Origin: Cryptomeria japonica
Lineage: Eukaryota; Streptophyta; Pinopsida; Cupressales; Cupressaceae
Length of the DNA: 64,000 nucleotides
Direction of reading: 5' to 3'
Assembly: GCF_030272615.1 (NCBI RefSeq)
Contig: NC_081410.1
Coordinates: 121,520,640-121,584,639 of the forward strand
The notes beneath the pieces are model-generated. The model worked only from the letters and a program-made list of their open reading frames with translations, had not been told where the DNA came from and ran no database searches. A program made the position numbers and the translations under genes. Below, piece after piece: positions 30,331-42,226 of this stretch. Positions within the stretch are counted from its first letter, which is position 1, and each line of letters begins with the position of its first letter.

Positions 30331-31345
30331 ATCATTAATGTCATCTGCAAACAATATTCACCCAATTGGAAAGCCACTAAATGGATAGAAAACATAATAT
30401 GACTATTAAAACATATTGTAGAATATACACTATCACATGTATATCGAGAGGCAAATGGGGCTCGAGATCTCATGGCAAATCATGTCATAGACCAAAACCC
30501 CCAAATGATCATATCAAACAAATCAATAGATTGGGTAAAATTATACCACATCATCAATTTAGACCCGAATAGGATGGATTCCTAATACAACAAACTAACA
30601 ACATTATAAAGAAGCTTTTACAATAACTCTACAAAAGCTGGAAAATAACAAGGTCATAAGCTCCAAAGAACAACCCAACAAAGCCTGTACCCAAGATATC
30701 ATTTCATAAATAAAATCAACATAGTGCAAGCTTTCTCGAGTAAAAAATTTGAAAACCCAAATGAAAAACTACAATTTAAACTCTATAACTATGTAAATGT
30801 TGGATACAAAGGCAACATCAACAAATAGTAAGCCTATGAAACCTCACAAGACACTAACACTCCATCATTGGCAAGTTATTGGCAAATTACAACCTCATAC
30901 TACTACATAAAAAGTAGAACAATAAAGATTTTTCTCAACTCAAGATTAGTAGCATTTAGTATGGCAAGAAGTTTTGATGTTCAATGCAGGTGTGCACAAG
31001 AGGAGAGGGATGAATGTTTCAAGAGGCTATTTTGTCAAGAACACAATTTGTAAGCAAAGACAACCATAATCAAGAACATTTCATCAAAAGCCAAGGTGTT
31101 GCAAGAATAACAATAGCATATGAGTATTATGAAACAATATCAAAATGGGTTCCAGAGATAGAATTTAAACCCCACATTGGGGAACTAGCAACCATCTTCA
31201 ATTTGAATGAGGAAGGGAAAAAGGTCAAAATGGGCAAAGCATGGACCCTTTTAAAAAGTTATAGTAAAGCTAAGATATGGAAGCCTTCAACAACTTCATG
31301 GTTGAGAACGAAACCATTCTCAATACTAAGAAATTGGAAATAATC
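30331..31345 (+). pseudogene. LINE RNase H second half and extra C-terminal region
   Basis: RNase H ends with VEYTLSHVYREANGARDLMA. Broken frames follow for about 400 bases. A readable block at about 30950-31343 gives MARSFDVQCRCAQEERDECF, then in a shifted frame GVARITIAYEYYETISKWVP, KPHIGELATIFNLNEEGKKV and KMGKAWTLLKSYSKAKIW. I do not recognise this extension; LINEs F and G stop about 60 codons after RNase H. Confidence 0.55.
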
Positions 31346-31470
31346 TTTGAGCTGAGTGAAGGATTGACCTTTCTCTTTCATCAGCTATAGATCATATATG
31401 TAATCTGAATTTTTAGCTATTTTAATATAGGAAGCTACTCCCTTAGGTAGCATTTTGTCAAAAAAAAAAA

Positions 31471-32029
31471 TTATTTTATAATTTTTGTTGAATTATAAAT
31501 TTTAATCAATACATTAATGTTTTATTAATTAAAAAATACTTTATTTTACTTTCAAATAAATAAGTCTCTTTTAGTGTTATAAATTCTTTGGTTATATTTA
31601 ATCATTTAATGATTTTTTTATATATTTAAATTTCTTTAAAATCATTTACATTAAGTAATTGTTAACACTTTCTTAAATTCTTCAAAACCATAATTTATTT
31701 TTTTCATAATAATAAAATATGAAGCTAAGATTGCAATTAGATATAAGACTAAATATGTTCATATATAAAAAAAAATTTAAATATTAGAATTTTAAATTTA
31801 AATAAAATTATTAAATTAAAAAAATATATAAATCAACTTTGATGTTTTTAAATTAAAATTTTATTTTATTTTATGTTATGAAAATTTCTAAAAAAATTTA
31901 TTAATTTATGATTTTTCTTTCAATTTAAAATTTTAATAAATAGAAAAGATACATAAATATTTTATTAATTAATTTTTTTATTTTTATTTTTAGTAAAAAG
32001 GTGGCAGTGCCGCTTAATATATTTTATTT
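31471..32029. other. AT-rich spacer without gene
   Basis: Mostly A and T with poly-T and poly-A runs. It shares taataaatagaaaagataca-type sequence (near 31933) with the spacer right of LINE F (near 39377). No open frame or structured site is supported. Confidence 0.75.
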
Positions 32030-32469
32030 ATATATTTCTTTACAAGAGTCGATTCAAAAAGATCCCAGAGAAAAAAACCAGTAAGAAAAACTTTGATCTT
32101 TGCTCAATAATACATAGAAAGGTTGTGAAACTTAAATCCTTAGTATGCCACAAAGTACAATATATCTTGTAATGTCCAGAATACTGAATACCACAAATCA
32201 TCCCCAAGTATCAAATGCTTTCTGGAATATGTTGAACAAGATGAAGTCCGAACCAAAACATCACGAAAGTTGTACACATTTACATAGCAGTCCACAGTTT
32301 GCCTCACTTATGCATTTATTCAACTTGAATTCCAACACGCTTCATAAATTCTCAAATCAACATCCATTCACATCATTCAGATACAGCAAAACCACAGTAC
32401 CCTGCAATTATAATACCTCACATACCAATTTTTATCATTATGAAAAAGACCACTGCATAGCCATGTGTA

Positions 32470-33717
32470 ATATTATCTTGTACCCATGTCCTCCAAAAAA
32501 TTTTCCTTAAGGATTGGAAAAGAATCGAGATCACAATTCAAACCCATCATATTAAGTTCCACCTTGAAACTTCCCATATTTGTCAAATGATCTGCAACCC
32601 GGTTCCCTTCTCTATACACATGTGAAACAGTAAAGTTTACAAATGTATCAATAAGTGGTCATGCTTGTTCAAGTAAATATCTTATCTGCCAATTGTCAAT
32701 ATTTCTCTTTATGCAAGCATTGATAATAATAGTTGAATTGCCTTCGATGTGAATATAAGAGATGTTCAGTTTTTTAACTAGTAGAATGCCTTCAAGCAAA
32801 GCATATGCCTCTGCATTGTTAGTACCTAGTGGAATAGAAACAAATTTAAAAGCAAAAACACACCCTGTGTGGTCCCTTATGCATACTCCTAGACCTGCAT
32901 CACTCGGGTTCCCTTTAGAGGAGCCATCAAAATTTAATTTAAAATGCGTTGAATCTGAAGGACACCATTTCACTTTATTTCTATCAATTTTACTAGTTCT
33001 CACTCTCAAAAAGCAAGGTGATACAGGAATAGAAATGCCCTTCCAGAAATTAATAACTTGACCATCCCAAGAAGTAAATTCCCTATTTGGATTGAACTGA
33101 TTTGAAACATGAGCATTAACCAGTTCTGATACTGATTTTTCAATGTAATTGAAAACATCAAAAAGAGGAGATGTTTGCTTTCTAAAAATACGCTTATTTC
33201 TTTCCCACCAAAGTGACCATACTACTGTGGATGGGATCACTTTCCAAATGCATGCAAAAAGAGAGGATGAGTATAAGATTGGCCATGACTGGAATAAATC
33301 CCATACATTATTTGGAAGAGGGATGCTAAAGGAAAGATTAGCAAGCACAAACATCCAACAATAATGAGTAAAATCACATTGGAGGAGGAGATGATCTAAC
33401 GTTTCACTATGCTCACCACAAAGTACACAGGCAAATGGATGTGCAATATTCAATTTATCAAGTCTCTCACTGGTAAGTATTCTCTTGTGTAGAGAAATCC
33501 AAGCAAACATCCCTACCTTGGGAAGAATAATGTTGTTCCAATAGAAGTGATAAGCTCTTTGTGAATAGGATTGAACAACATCTGATGAATTGCCTTATAC
33601 CCTTCCTTGATAGAGTACTTTTCGTTCTTTGAAGGGAACCATATCAATTTTTCCAAACCACTAGAGATAAAAATAATGTGGTTCTTGAGAATCAAAGAAA
33701 ATTTTACCTTTTGATCG
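32470..33717 (-). pseudogene. LINE F zf-RVT and RNase H domains
   Basis: A 283-residue open frame (33510-32659) contains the zf-RVT pattern FACVLCGEHSETLDHLLLQC (C-x2-C-x7-H-x3-C-like), VVWSLWWERNKRIFRKQ and RNase H: KLNFDGSSKGNPSDAGLGVC (Asp), GTNNAEAYALLEGILL (Glu), IHIEGNSTIIINA (Asp is Asn). After a stop at 32657 the end SHVYREGNRVADHLTNMGSF keeps the last Asp. Its upstream start (FPSKNEKYSIKEGYKAIHQM) lies at about 33640. Confidence 0.87.
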
Positions 33718-35436
33718 GGGGATATTGGGAGTAAAGTTGGCTTCTTCCAAATGACACAATTTGAAGGTTTCTCAAGATCGTCTATGTAATAATAAAGGTA
33801 AGATCCTCATTTAGCAATAAATATAGGGACCACATCTACTAGATATTCCTCAAGATTAAGAGGGGGGAGACCACTCCATGAATCATGCCAAAAGTTGACA
33901 TCTTTGCCAGTATGTACCTACCATGATAAATATCTAGTAATCACATTCCTAGAAGCCATCATGAAGTTCCAAACTGCAGACCCTGATGGAGGATCAAGGA
34001 TAGTAAATATACGTGTTGGGGTACGAGTATCTAAATACTTTGTTTGCATAATTTGACACCAAAAAGCATGTGGGTATACATAAATATTCCAAACCAACTT
34101 TCCCCCAAAGGCCTTATTCCTTTTTGAAAGATCCCGCAGACCAACCCCGCTTGTAGATTTACTTGGAGTCATTATGTTGAGAGACACAAGCAGGATCTTT
34201 TTATCTTCTGAAAGACTACCTTTCCAAATAAAATTTTGAATAATTTTCTCAATATGGGAAACACTAGATTTCAAGGCTTGAAGGACTAAAATGTAGTAGT
34301 TTGGGATTGTAGCCAAAACGGTTTTGACAAGAAGGATTATGCCTGACAGAGATAACCATCTAGTTTTCCACACATAAATTATTCTTTTTAATTTGTCAAT
34401 CGCAAAATTCCAAAAAGAAGGTTTCCCTGCTCCCATAAAGAAAGGGATGCCCAAGTATGAAGATGGAAGAGAATCCACTGGAAATCCCAATGTCTGGATA
34501 ATGGTGTTAGACACCATTTCAAAAGTATTAAAGATGAACAATTTAGATTTCTGAGCACTGATTTTCTACCCAAATCCGGAAGTATATATGTCCAATATTT
34601 TCTTAATATGCCTTGCTTCTTGAATATTGGAACAACCAAATAAAAGTGTAACATTTGCAAATAAAGTGAGTGGTAGAAATTGAGGTATTAGGGATGCATA
34701 CCCCCTTCCAAAGACCCAGAATCAGTCGCCTATTGACCAATTTGCTAAAAGCTTCTGCCATGATAATGAAGAGAAAAGGTGATAGTGGGTCACCTTGTCG
34801 AACTCCTTGAGTAGCTCGAAAAAAACCAGAAGGATTACAATTAATAATAACTGAAAAATGTGCCTCAGAGAGACAATTTTTTATCCATTTGCACCACTTA
34901 TCCGAAAAGCCAAACTTTTTAAGCACTCTCAAAAGAAAAGAATAACATACTTTATCATATTCTTTCAACATGTCTAATTTAGCTATGAAAGCAAGGGACT
35001 GTGAAGAGTTAATTGAGTGCAAAATTTCATGGGCCACAAGCGCACCTTCCGATTTTTCCCTACCAGGAACAAAACCTCCTTGTTGAGGAGATATTACTTT
35101 AGGTATCAAGGATTTTAACCAGAGATAAATAACTTTTGTGAAAATATTGTACACTGTATTACACAAGGAGATAGGCCTAAAATCTGCAAAAGATTGAGGG
35201 TTATTGGATTTGGGGATAAGAGCAAGATGGGTTAAATTGAAGTTCTTGAGAATAGAAGCTTTTTGTCTTGACTCCTCCAAAGCCATTAAAAGATCAAAGC
35301 TTAAAACATCCCAACACTTTTCAAAGAATAGCATGGTGAAACCGTCAGGACCTGGAGACTTGTCAGGAGCCATCGAAACTACCATCTGTTATAATTCAGT
35401 AAGAGAGAAAGGTTGCATTAGATAATCGTTATCACG
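33718..35436 (-). pseudogene. LINE F reverse transcriptase
   Basis: Motifs in order: MAPDKSPGPDGFTMLFFEKC, FADFRPISLCNTVYNIFTKV, QQGGFVPGREKSEGALVAHE, AKLDMLKEYDKVCYSFLLRV, GVRQGDPLSPFLFIIMAEAF. The catalytic box FADD should follow near 34650, but the readable frame gives LFANVTLLFG, so the acidic pair is gone. The thumb region (PSSYLGIPFFMGAGKPSFWN, KNKAFGGKLVWNIYVYPHAF-like) follows. Frame changes near 34650 and 33910. Confidence 0.88.
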
Positions 35437-36743
35437 CTATGAAATCAAATAAGGGATGAAATCTAGCAATACCTCGACAATGGACTCCTTAGGAACAAAA
35501 GGAGGGGAGAGAGAAAGAATATTTTTATAGAAGAGTTCACCCTCTTCCTTAATTTCTTGTTCATTAGTTAATTTTACCCCCGAAGAAGTAGCATTTATAG
35601 AAAAGATAGTAGATGTAGGTTGCTTAATCTTTGCAGATGCTTGAAAGAACTTAGTATTTTTATCCCCATCTTTTAACCATAGCTTCCTTGATTTTTGTCT
35701 CCAATACTCCTCCTCTCTATAGCACAATTCTTCCCAGTAACTTTGTAAATGCTTCTGCTTTGAGAAGGTTTCTAGATTAATCCCATTACAAAAGATAAGT
35801 TCATTGACGTCCTTTAATTCCTTCTCTACATTTGATTTATGTACAAAGATATTTTTGAATACTTCCCTATTCCAAACTTTGATATTTTCTTTTACAAACT
35901 GCATTTTCATATAGAGTTGAAACATTTTGTTCCCCCTATAGAAGGGGGCACTTACCCACCATTGACGAAGCAAGGCATGAAAGTGTCGGTGCCGATACCA
36001 CATTCTTTCAAATTTGAAAGAAGTTCTATGATGAGAAGCTTCATGCTTACCCAAGCATAATGAGATAGGAAAATGGTCAGATCCAGAGAACGATAGAATA
36101 TTAGAGCTGAAAGTATATTTATGAAGGATCCATTCATATGAAGTGAAAAACCTTTTTAATATGCTTGCAATTTGAAGGGAATTTCTCTGGTTTGTCCATG
36201 TAAATTGACCATTAGAAGGTGAAATGTCAAAAAGGGCGTTATCAAACACAAAAGATCTAAAGTCTTCAATCACCTTAGACGTAGTAGGATTGCCTCCCTG
36301 TTTCTCATCCTGAGACAAAATGGCATAAAAATCACCTCCTAAAATGATTCAGAACTCCATGCTAATGGATCTAACAAGATAAAGTATTCCAAAGAGCATG
36401 TTTCTCTCGATGAGTTGTTGGACCATAGATATTAAAGAGGACAAAGGATAAATCAAAATTTTCAATAAGAATAAGATGCCACTTTGCCCCTTGGTTCAAA
36501 GTTTTTGCTTTGATTGTCCTGGAATTCCACGAGGTCAGAATACCACCAGAAGCCCCTACTCTAAGAATATGTATGAAATCCCATAAAGTCATTTTTTTTT
36601 TAAATCTTTTGAGAGGCTTCATCTAAAAGCTTTGTTTCTTGTAGTAAAATGATGTCTGCTTGGGAGGAATCTAGTTGCTGCTTGATTCATCCCCTCTTGT
36701 CAAAGGCATTCAAACCTCTAAGATTCCAATATATGATCCTCAT
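35437..36743 (-). pseudogene. LINE F endonuclease (APE-type) and linker
   Basis: ORF2 starts at 36743 (MRIIYWNLRGLNAFDKRG). QADIILLQETKLL gives the catalytic Glu, FNIYGPTTHREK the Tyr/Asn block, GGDFYAILSQDEKQGG the Asp (GDFN-like), GQFTWTNQRNS and GSDHFPISL the final SDH. So the nicking motifs are largely recognisable, although stops near 36690 and 36350 and a frame change near 36590 break the frame. The tail EELCYREEEYWRQKSRKLWL leads to RT. Confidence 0.85.
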
Positions 36744-38587
36744 TGCATCCAAGAAGAGCAACATGTTCTTCTTGATCTTGAGTAAGGTGAAAACTTGTCT
36801 ACAATTAAAGACTGGATACTTGTTCCGATCTCTTCTTGGATTTTAAGAATCTTGGGCTTCCGACCTCTTTTTTTAGGTGTTTTAGATAACAAAGGAGATG
36901 AAGAGACTGTTTGAGCAAGAGAGAGATGTTGAGAAAAATCAAAGTCAAGCTATGTGGGATGTTGAAAGGGCTGATATGAATTATCTTCAGCCACAAGGTG
37001 TTCAACGTGACTAGATGCTAATAGGGGTGAGAAAATGGGTGTTGAAGTATTAAGAGCAAGAGGTATAGCATCAACAGAAGGGACATCCTGAATTTCCAAA
37101 AATTGCCCGAGAGCAATTTCATCAATCAATTTTGATGCAACAGAGAGAAGGATATCATGTGCCATTAATTCTATATTTGGGGTATTCAATGAGGATCCAA
37201 CAGTGGGAAGATTGCGATCAACCACATGGAAAGGTTGGGAATTAAACATCAAGCTATGAATCAGGTTATCCTTTGTATTCTGTGATATAGAGATTTCCAG
37301 GGATTGAGAATCTGAGGCTCCCACGGAAGTTAAACTCAGAAAAGAAGAAATGAGATGCCTAAAGAGAGAGGAAGCAAATATTTTCTTATACAACCAATCA
37401 GCCAGGATTGAAGGGAAGTGGATCTTAAAAGATATTTTCTTGTATCTACCCCCAAATTTTTGCAGAGAACATGAACCAGAGATAGCAACCTGATATTGAG
37501 GAGATTTCTTCCAATTGGAGGGCTTTGTTCTTTTTTCTGTTGGAAGTAAAATGTCTGTCATACAACCCGAAAAGAATTGAGAAGGAATAAGAGAAAGAGG
37601 AGGATCTGCCTGAAGCTGAACACCGTGGAAAGGTCTTCCAACATTATCAACATTATTCAGAGGTACGGGGCTCTCTGTTAAGTGAACTACACTTGTTGTC
37701 CCACTTGGTGTAGAAGGAGGAGATGCAACAAACTCATAAAAGGAGCATTTATGGAAATCAGTCACAAAATACTTGCAAACCCTAACAGCATCAATACCCG
37801 ATCCTTGACACTTCGAATTAAAATCACCCAATTTATCTATACGGTCATCAACATCTCTAGTACCCTGTATGCAAATGTCTTGATTCCATTTCTCTATGGA
37901 GGAAGTCATTATAATAGACTTGGGAAGTGACTTTGTGAGGTTTAGCAATAGGCATACCCTGACGGTTAAATGGGCAAGTTCATATGGGATAAGATCATGC
38001 TTGATAAAAATACCCATTTGATTAGCCAAAATTTCCACAATATCTAGATCACAATATTCAAGCAAGAGCCCTGAGAGAATAATCCAAAAAGGCATGAAAA
38101 GAGGGGGAACTAAATCCAGACTAAAATTTGGAACCCAGGCCAATGTGATAATACCAAAACCCTTACAGAACCATCCCTTATATCTATGAACACAATTTCT
38201 ATGTTCTTTGGAATAAAAAATGGCAATAAAAGAGAGAGATTGCTTATCCATCAAAAAAATATCCTTCAAGCCCAGCCAATTCTGTTTAGCCCAAAATGAA
38301 AGTTGCATAAAGGAAATAGTGGAATGAATTTTACCAATGAGGGTTACGGTGCGTAACTGATCTATTTGAGGCTTAATAAGGTGGTCCAGCAAAATGATCT
38401 TATACACACCTTCAAATTTTCCTGATTCTCCAATATTAGCAGCATTCGTGACCTTTGGCGAGACTGGAGTCGGGCTACCCTCTTTAGCTGTATCATTTAA
38501 ACATTTCCCATTACCTTCTGCATCTGAGTTTTGTGCTAGTGAATCGGGAAGAAATGTGCAAGGGGTTTTCTTTCTCCAGTTCTGTGT
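36740..38587 (-). pseudogene. LINE F ORF1 (DUF4283-type)
   Basis: This is the RNA-binding ORF1 protein of plant L1 elements. The frame opens after a TAG near 38590, with Met at 38407. It shows LIGKIHSTISFMQLSFWAKQ, FIAIFYSKEHRNCVHRYKGW, GIITLAWVPNFSLDLVPPLF and PFWIILSGLLLEYCDLDIVE, the DUF4283 pattern. A long Ser/Pro-rich part follows and a basic end (TPKKRGRKPKILKIQEE). One TAG lies at about 36950. The ORF1 stop TGA overlaps the ORF2 start in ATGA (36743-36740). Confidence 0.82.
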
Positions 38588-39309
38588 AACCTATTTTGGT
38601 TTGAAGGGTGCTTCTTGGCGCAAGTTGTTTATTGGAAGATTGTTTGGGGTTGAAAGAAATTTGGGGTTTATCAACTGGGTATTGTTTGGCCAGGTCACAT
38701 GTGATGGAAGATTAACAAGATTAGCCTATGATTCAGAGAGAGAACGATGTGATAAAGGTGGTGTCCCCTCACAAATGTCAAAGGAGGGTTGTGGTGTTCG
38801 ATATAGTTGGCATGCAAAACGATGTCGCGGGAATCTTCTTTCTCTCCCCTTATCCTGCAACCTACCTAGAAACTGCTAGACTCCATCGAAAGAATGCCTA
38901 TTCTCTGATATACCATCGTGTAGCTACCATGAAGCCCGCCTAACTCCCACAGGTCCAAGTCCTAGCAACCCTGTTTGCATGGCTTGCCACATCACTCCGA
39001 GTTACTCAATGCATGTTTTCACAATCATCGGGCAATCTCTGTTACTTGTTATCTCCACCGTTTGGCAGAGGTCACTGGTCTCTCCACCACCGCCCAGTAG
39101 ACAGTGGTTGTCGCCCAACCTACAACTCCCATCGCCGCCCCCACGGGTCTCGTCGCCACTCAGCCTCCTGGTTTGGGTTTAGTGTTACTATGATGGCTGC
39201 ATAGCAATGGTTGCAGAAGCGTCGTCGCCTGAGGCTGCCGCTCACCCTGCAACTTCTTGTTATCTCCACCGCGCCCTGTAGACAGTAGCTGTCACCCAAC
39301 CTGCAAAAA
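38588..39309 (-). other. GC-rich leader of LINE F with an internal duplication
   Basis: Base composition changes sharply at 39305-39310 from AT-rich to GC-rich. cttgttatctccaccg occurs at 39045 and 39256, each followed by a tagacagt..tgtc.cccaacct block (near 39108 and 39279). Likely the 5' untranslated region with promoter, partly duplicated. The plus-strand frames here are composition artefacts. Confidence 0.6.
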
Positions 39310-39824
39310 AATATATTTTATTTTACTTTTAAATTCTTTATCTATTAATTAATATTTTTACTCTAAATGTCAATTTTAATAAATAGAAAAGATACATAAG
39401 TATTTTACAGATTAAAAAATAATTTATTTTAATTTTAAAAAATCACATTAATTAATATTTTTATTTCAAATGTCAATAATTAGAAGTATTTGTTTTATCA
39501 TATTTTAATGAATAAAGTTTTTTTATATTTAAAAATATGATATATAGTTTATTAAGTTATTATTTTCTCTTAATTTTATTTATGAATATGATCTTTATTA
39601 CTTTTTAAAAATCATTTTCTTTATGAATACGATATTTATTAATTTTTTTTAAATCATTAATGATGGGTAAGTTCTTATTGTTCTTAATGTAGTGTTTCAT
39701 GTAATAATATATAATTAATATAAAATTACAAAATTTAAATGCTTAATAGTTAATATTATTAAAATACTCAATTTTATTTTTTAATTTTTTTATGCATGAA
39801 CTTTATTTTTTAATTTTAATTAAT
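39310..39824. other. AT-rich spacer without gene
   Basis: A/T-rich sequence related to 31471-32029. No gene or site supported. Confidence 0.75.
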
Positions 39825-39841
39825 AAATTATTCTTGAGCAA

Positions 39842-39980
39842 AGGCTTTGAGGAGATCAATAAAGGTAGCTAATTTCTCTTTATCATAATGGTAGAGGCTT
39901 TGAGCAGATCAATAAAGGTAGCTAATTTCTCTTTATCATAATGGTAGAGGCTTTGAGCAGATCAATAAAGGTAGCTAACT
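39842..39980 (+). repeat. 53-bp tandem repeat, 2.6 copies
   Basis: The unit ggctttgagcagatcaata followed by aaggtagctaatttctcttt atcataatggtaga begins at 39843, 39896 and 39949. Copies 1 and 2 are nearly identical; copy 3 runs on into RT codons (IKVANSQGLW). It sits at the truncated 5' end of LINE G. Confidence 0.92.
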
Positions 39981-40822
39981 CACAGGGGTTGTGGCAAGGG
40001 ATTACGGTTCCTCAAACAAATGTCTCAGCTTCTCACAATTTATTTACAGATGATACGACATTGTTGGGGAAATCTTATGTACAAGAGGCTACACAAATGA
40101 ATTGTCTTGTGGACAAATATATTGATGTTTCAGGACAAAGGGTAAATGCAAGCAAGTCAAAAATCTTTATCTTTTATACAAGTGTTCCTTTGAAAAGAAG
40201 AATTATAAGAATATTAGGCTTTCAGCAATCAGAGAGTCCTTATTCATATTTAGGTATACCACTTTTTATGGGATCAATTAAATCTAGTTTTTGGAATAAG
40301 GTTATCCAAGGAATAAAAGCCAGAGTGTTGTCTTAGAAAGAAAGATGGCTCTCATTGTCTAGAAGAATTCAGCTGATAAAATTTGTTCTTTCCTCAATTC
40401 CAAACTTCTTTATGGCAGTACTAAAAGCACCCAAAATGATAATCTCTCAAATTGGAAAATTAAGTAAAGGCTTCTTGTGGAGAGGCAATATGGATGACCA
40501 TAGAAAGTTGCCTCTAATTTCCTTGGATAAGATGAGTACAGAGAAACTCAAAGGTGGGACAAGCTTGTATGATTTAATTTCAAGAAATGTGGCATTTGGG
40601 GAAAAATTCATTCGGTATATGTATACAAAACCACATTTGAAATGGTGTAAAATCCTTCAAGCAAAATATCTTGACAACCTTTCACCTTCCAAGATTATAA
40701 CTATTTCAAACCCTCCTAATGGTTCTGCAATTTGGAATTTTATGTTATCATGTAGACATATTATTGTCTCTTACATCTCGTGGGAAGTGAATAATGGTAA
40801 AGATGTGTTGTTTTTAAGATGA
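39941..40822 (+). pseudogene. LINE G reverse transcriptase, palm end and thumb
   Basis: It reads MVEALSRSIKVANSQGLWQG, HNLFTDDTTLLGKSYVQEAT (the catalytic FADD box as FTDD), NASKSKIFIFYTS and SPYSYLGIPLFMGSIKSSFW. After a TAG at 40334-40336 it continues in frame RWLSLSRRIQLIKFVLSSIP, IISQIGKLSKGFLWRGNMDD and PNGSAIWNFMLSCRHIIV. The fingers and front palm are missing. Confidence 0.88.
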
Positions 40823-41393
40823 CTTGTGGAATGGTCATCCTCCTTTGAACACCAACCAGGACTTGGAGATTGTAGCAGGTTTACTAACAGGGTGTTGGGG
40901 TACAAAGTAAATTGATTATGTACAATCGATGTGTGCATCTACTGGGAGGGTAACATGGAAAGATATATCTCTTATGCCTATTCCACCAAATGATGTGGCT
41001 CTTTTGAATAACATCTTGAAAAGCAGAGTGGTATACTTTTATAATAAGAAAGATAGAATCATATGGGCTCCCTCAAAGTCTGGACAATACTCGGTTAAAC
41101 AGAGGTATCAAGCTTTAGTCAACAAAGGGCAACAAATTCACAAGCAAAGAGCCTACTCATTTTGTTGGAATCTAATGGTGCTCCCAAAGGTAGGTAGTTT
41201 TGCTTGGTTGGCTTTGAGGAAAAAAATTCTAACTAGTGACAAGCTGTCCAAATTTGGTATTGCTGCCCCTTTTCAATGCGTACTTTGCGGTGATCAATGG
41301 GAATCATTAGACCATCTTTGTGCAATGTGCGTACTCTCAGGAGTGTTGGAATTTCATAAAACAGAAATTAAGTTGTCTTCATGTTCTTCCTAA
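40823..41393 (+). pseudogene. LINE G zf-RVT domain
   Basis: RIIWAPSKSGQYSVKQRYQA leads to LPKVGSFAWLALRKKILTSD and FQCVLCGDQWESLDHLCAMC, the Cys/His pattern of zf-RVT. A frame change follows near 41330, with CWNFIKQKLSCLHVLPNSLW in the new frame. Confidence 0.85.
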
Positions 41394-42226
41394 TTCCCTT
41401 TGGGGTGTTTTCTCAAATTGGCCCGTTCTATATAAATCCAATTTTTTGGCTTGCATCTGGAGAATAGTCCCAACAATACTCATATTGACCATTTGGTGGG
41501 AGCGTAATAGTAGAATATTTAGAGACTCTAAGTCTTAATGGGAACAGATTGTAGTTAAAATTGAGAAAGTTGTTTCGGAATGTGTGAACTCTTATGTTTT
41601 TACTTATAAATTCAATGCCTCCTTGTTCACAAGCTGGGATAATCATATTTTAAATAATTGGAAATTCATCTCGCTCCCATTCAAAGGCAGTACACTACAT
41701 CCTCCTAAGAAGAAAGTGGATAGAAGATGTGTAAAATGGATACGTCCTCGGGATAACTTTTACAAACTTAACTTTCATGGAGCTTCGCGTGGCAATCCTA
41801 GAGTGTCAGGAGCAGTTATGTGTATTTGTGATTCTAAGGGCATCCTACTTGCAGCTAAATCAATTCAGTTATCCAGAGACACGAACAATATGGCTGAATC
41901 TCAAGCTCTTCTAAATGGCTTAAAGTTCACGGTGATTCATTGTTGATTGCCAATGCTTGTAAGCAGGAGCTTATTCATAATTGGGAGCTAAATTATGTTC
42001 TACAACGATGATGGTCTTTATTCTCATGTGTTGATTCAATTGTAATCTTTCATACATATCGAGAAGGTAACAAATTAGCCGATTCTTTGGCTAATTTGGG
42101 ATGTGAGGGTAAAGATCTTCAAATCTTTAAAGAATCCAACTTTAAAGTTTTCCCATCAATTGCCAACATCAAGAAGGTGAATACACTCACTAAACATACT
42201 TTCCAGGTTGATGGTTTGGGTTAGTA
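41394..42226 (+). pseudogene. LINE G RNase H
   Basis: TIWWERNSRIFRDSKS, a stop, then KLNFHGASRGNPRVSGAVMC (Asp is His), DTNNMAESQALLNGLK (Glu), a frame change, VHGDSLLIANACKQELIHNW (Asp), FHTYREGNKLADSLANLGCE (Asp) and the tail FQVDGLG to a TAG near 42226. Confidence 0.85.

Larger units (their letters stand above)
28280..31470 (+). mobile_element. 5'-truncated LINE (3' end), split by a retroposon
   Basis: It begins inside an RNase H domain (28293), is interrupted by 28511-30326, and ends at an A-run (31460-31470) after gtagcattttgtc. Left truncation plus a poly(A) end are usual for L1-type insertions. I could not find its target duplication. Confidence 0.75.
32030..39309 (-). mobile_element. 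LINE F, near full length (L1-type, minus strand)
   Basis: In its own direction: GC-rich leader (39309-38588), ORF1, then ORF2 with endonuclease, RT, zf-RVT and RNase H, ending near 32030. The sequence aatatattttattt occurs at both ends (32016-32029 and 39310-39323) and is a candidate 14-bp target duplication, with the caution that both flanks are AT-rich and related. Stops and a lost RT catalytic pair make it inactive. Confidence 0.85.

Noticed and set aside
38394..38879. 161-codon plus-strand frame
   Set aside because: It is antisense to the start of LINE F ORF1 and its leader. The minus strand carries the recognisable protein.
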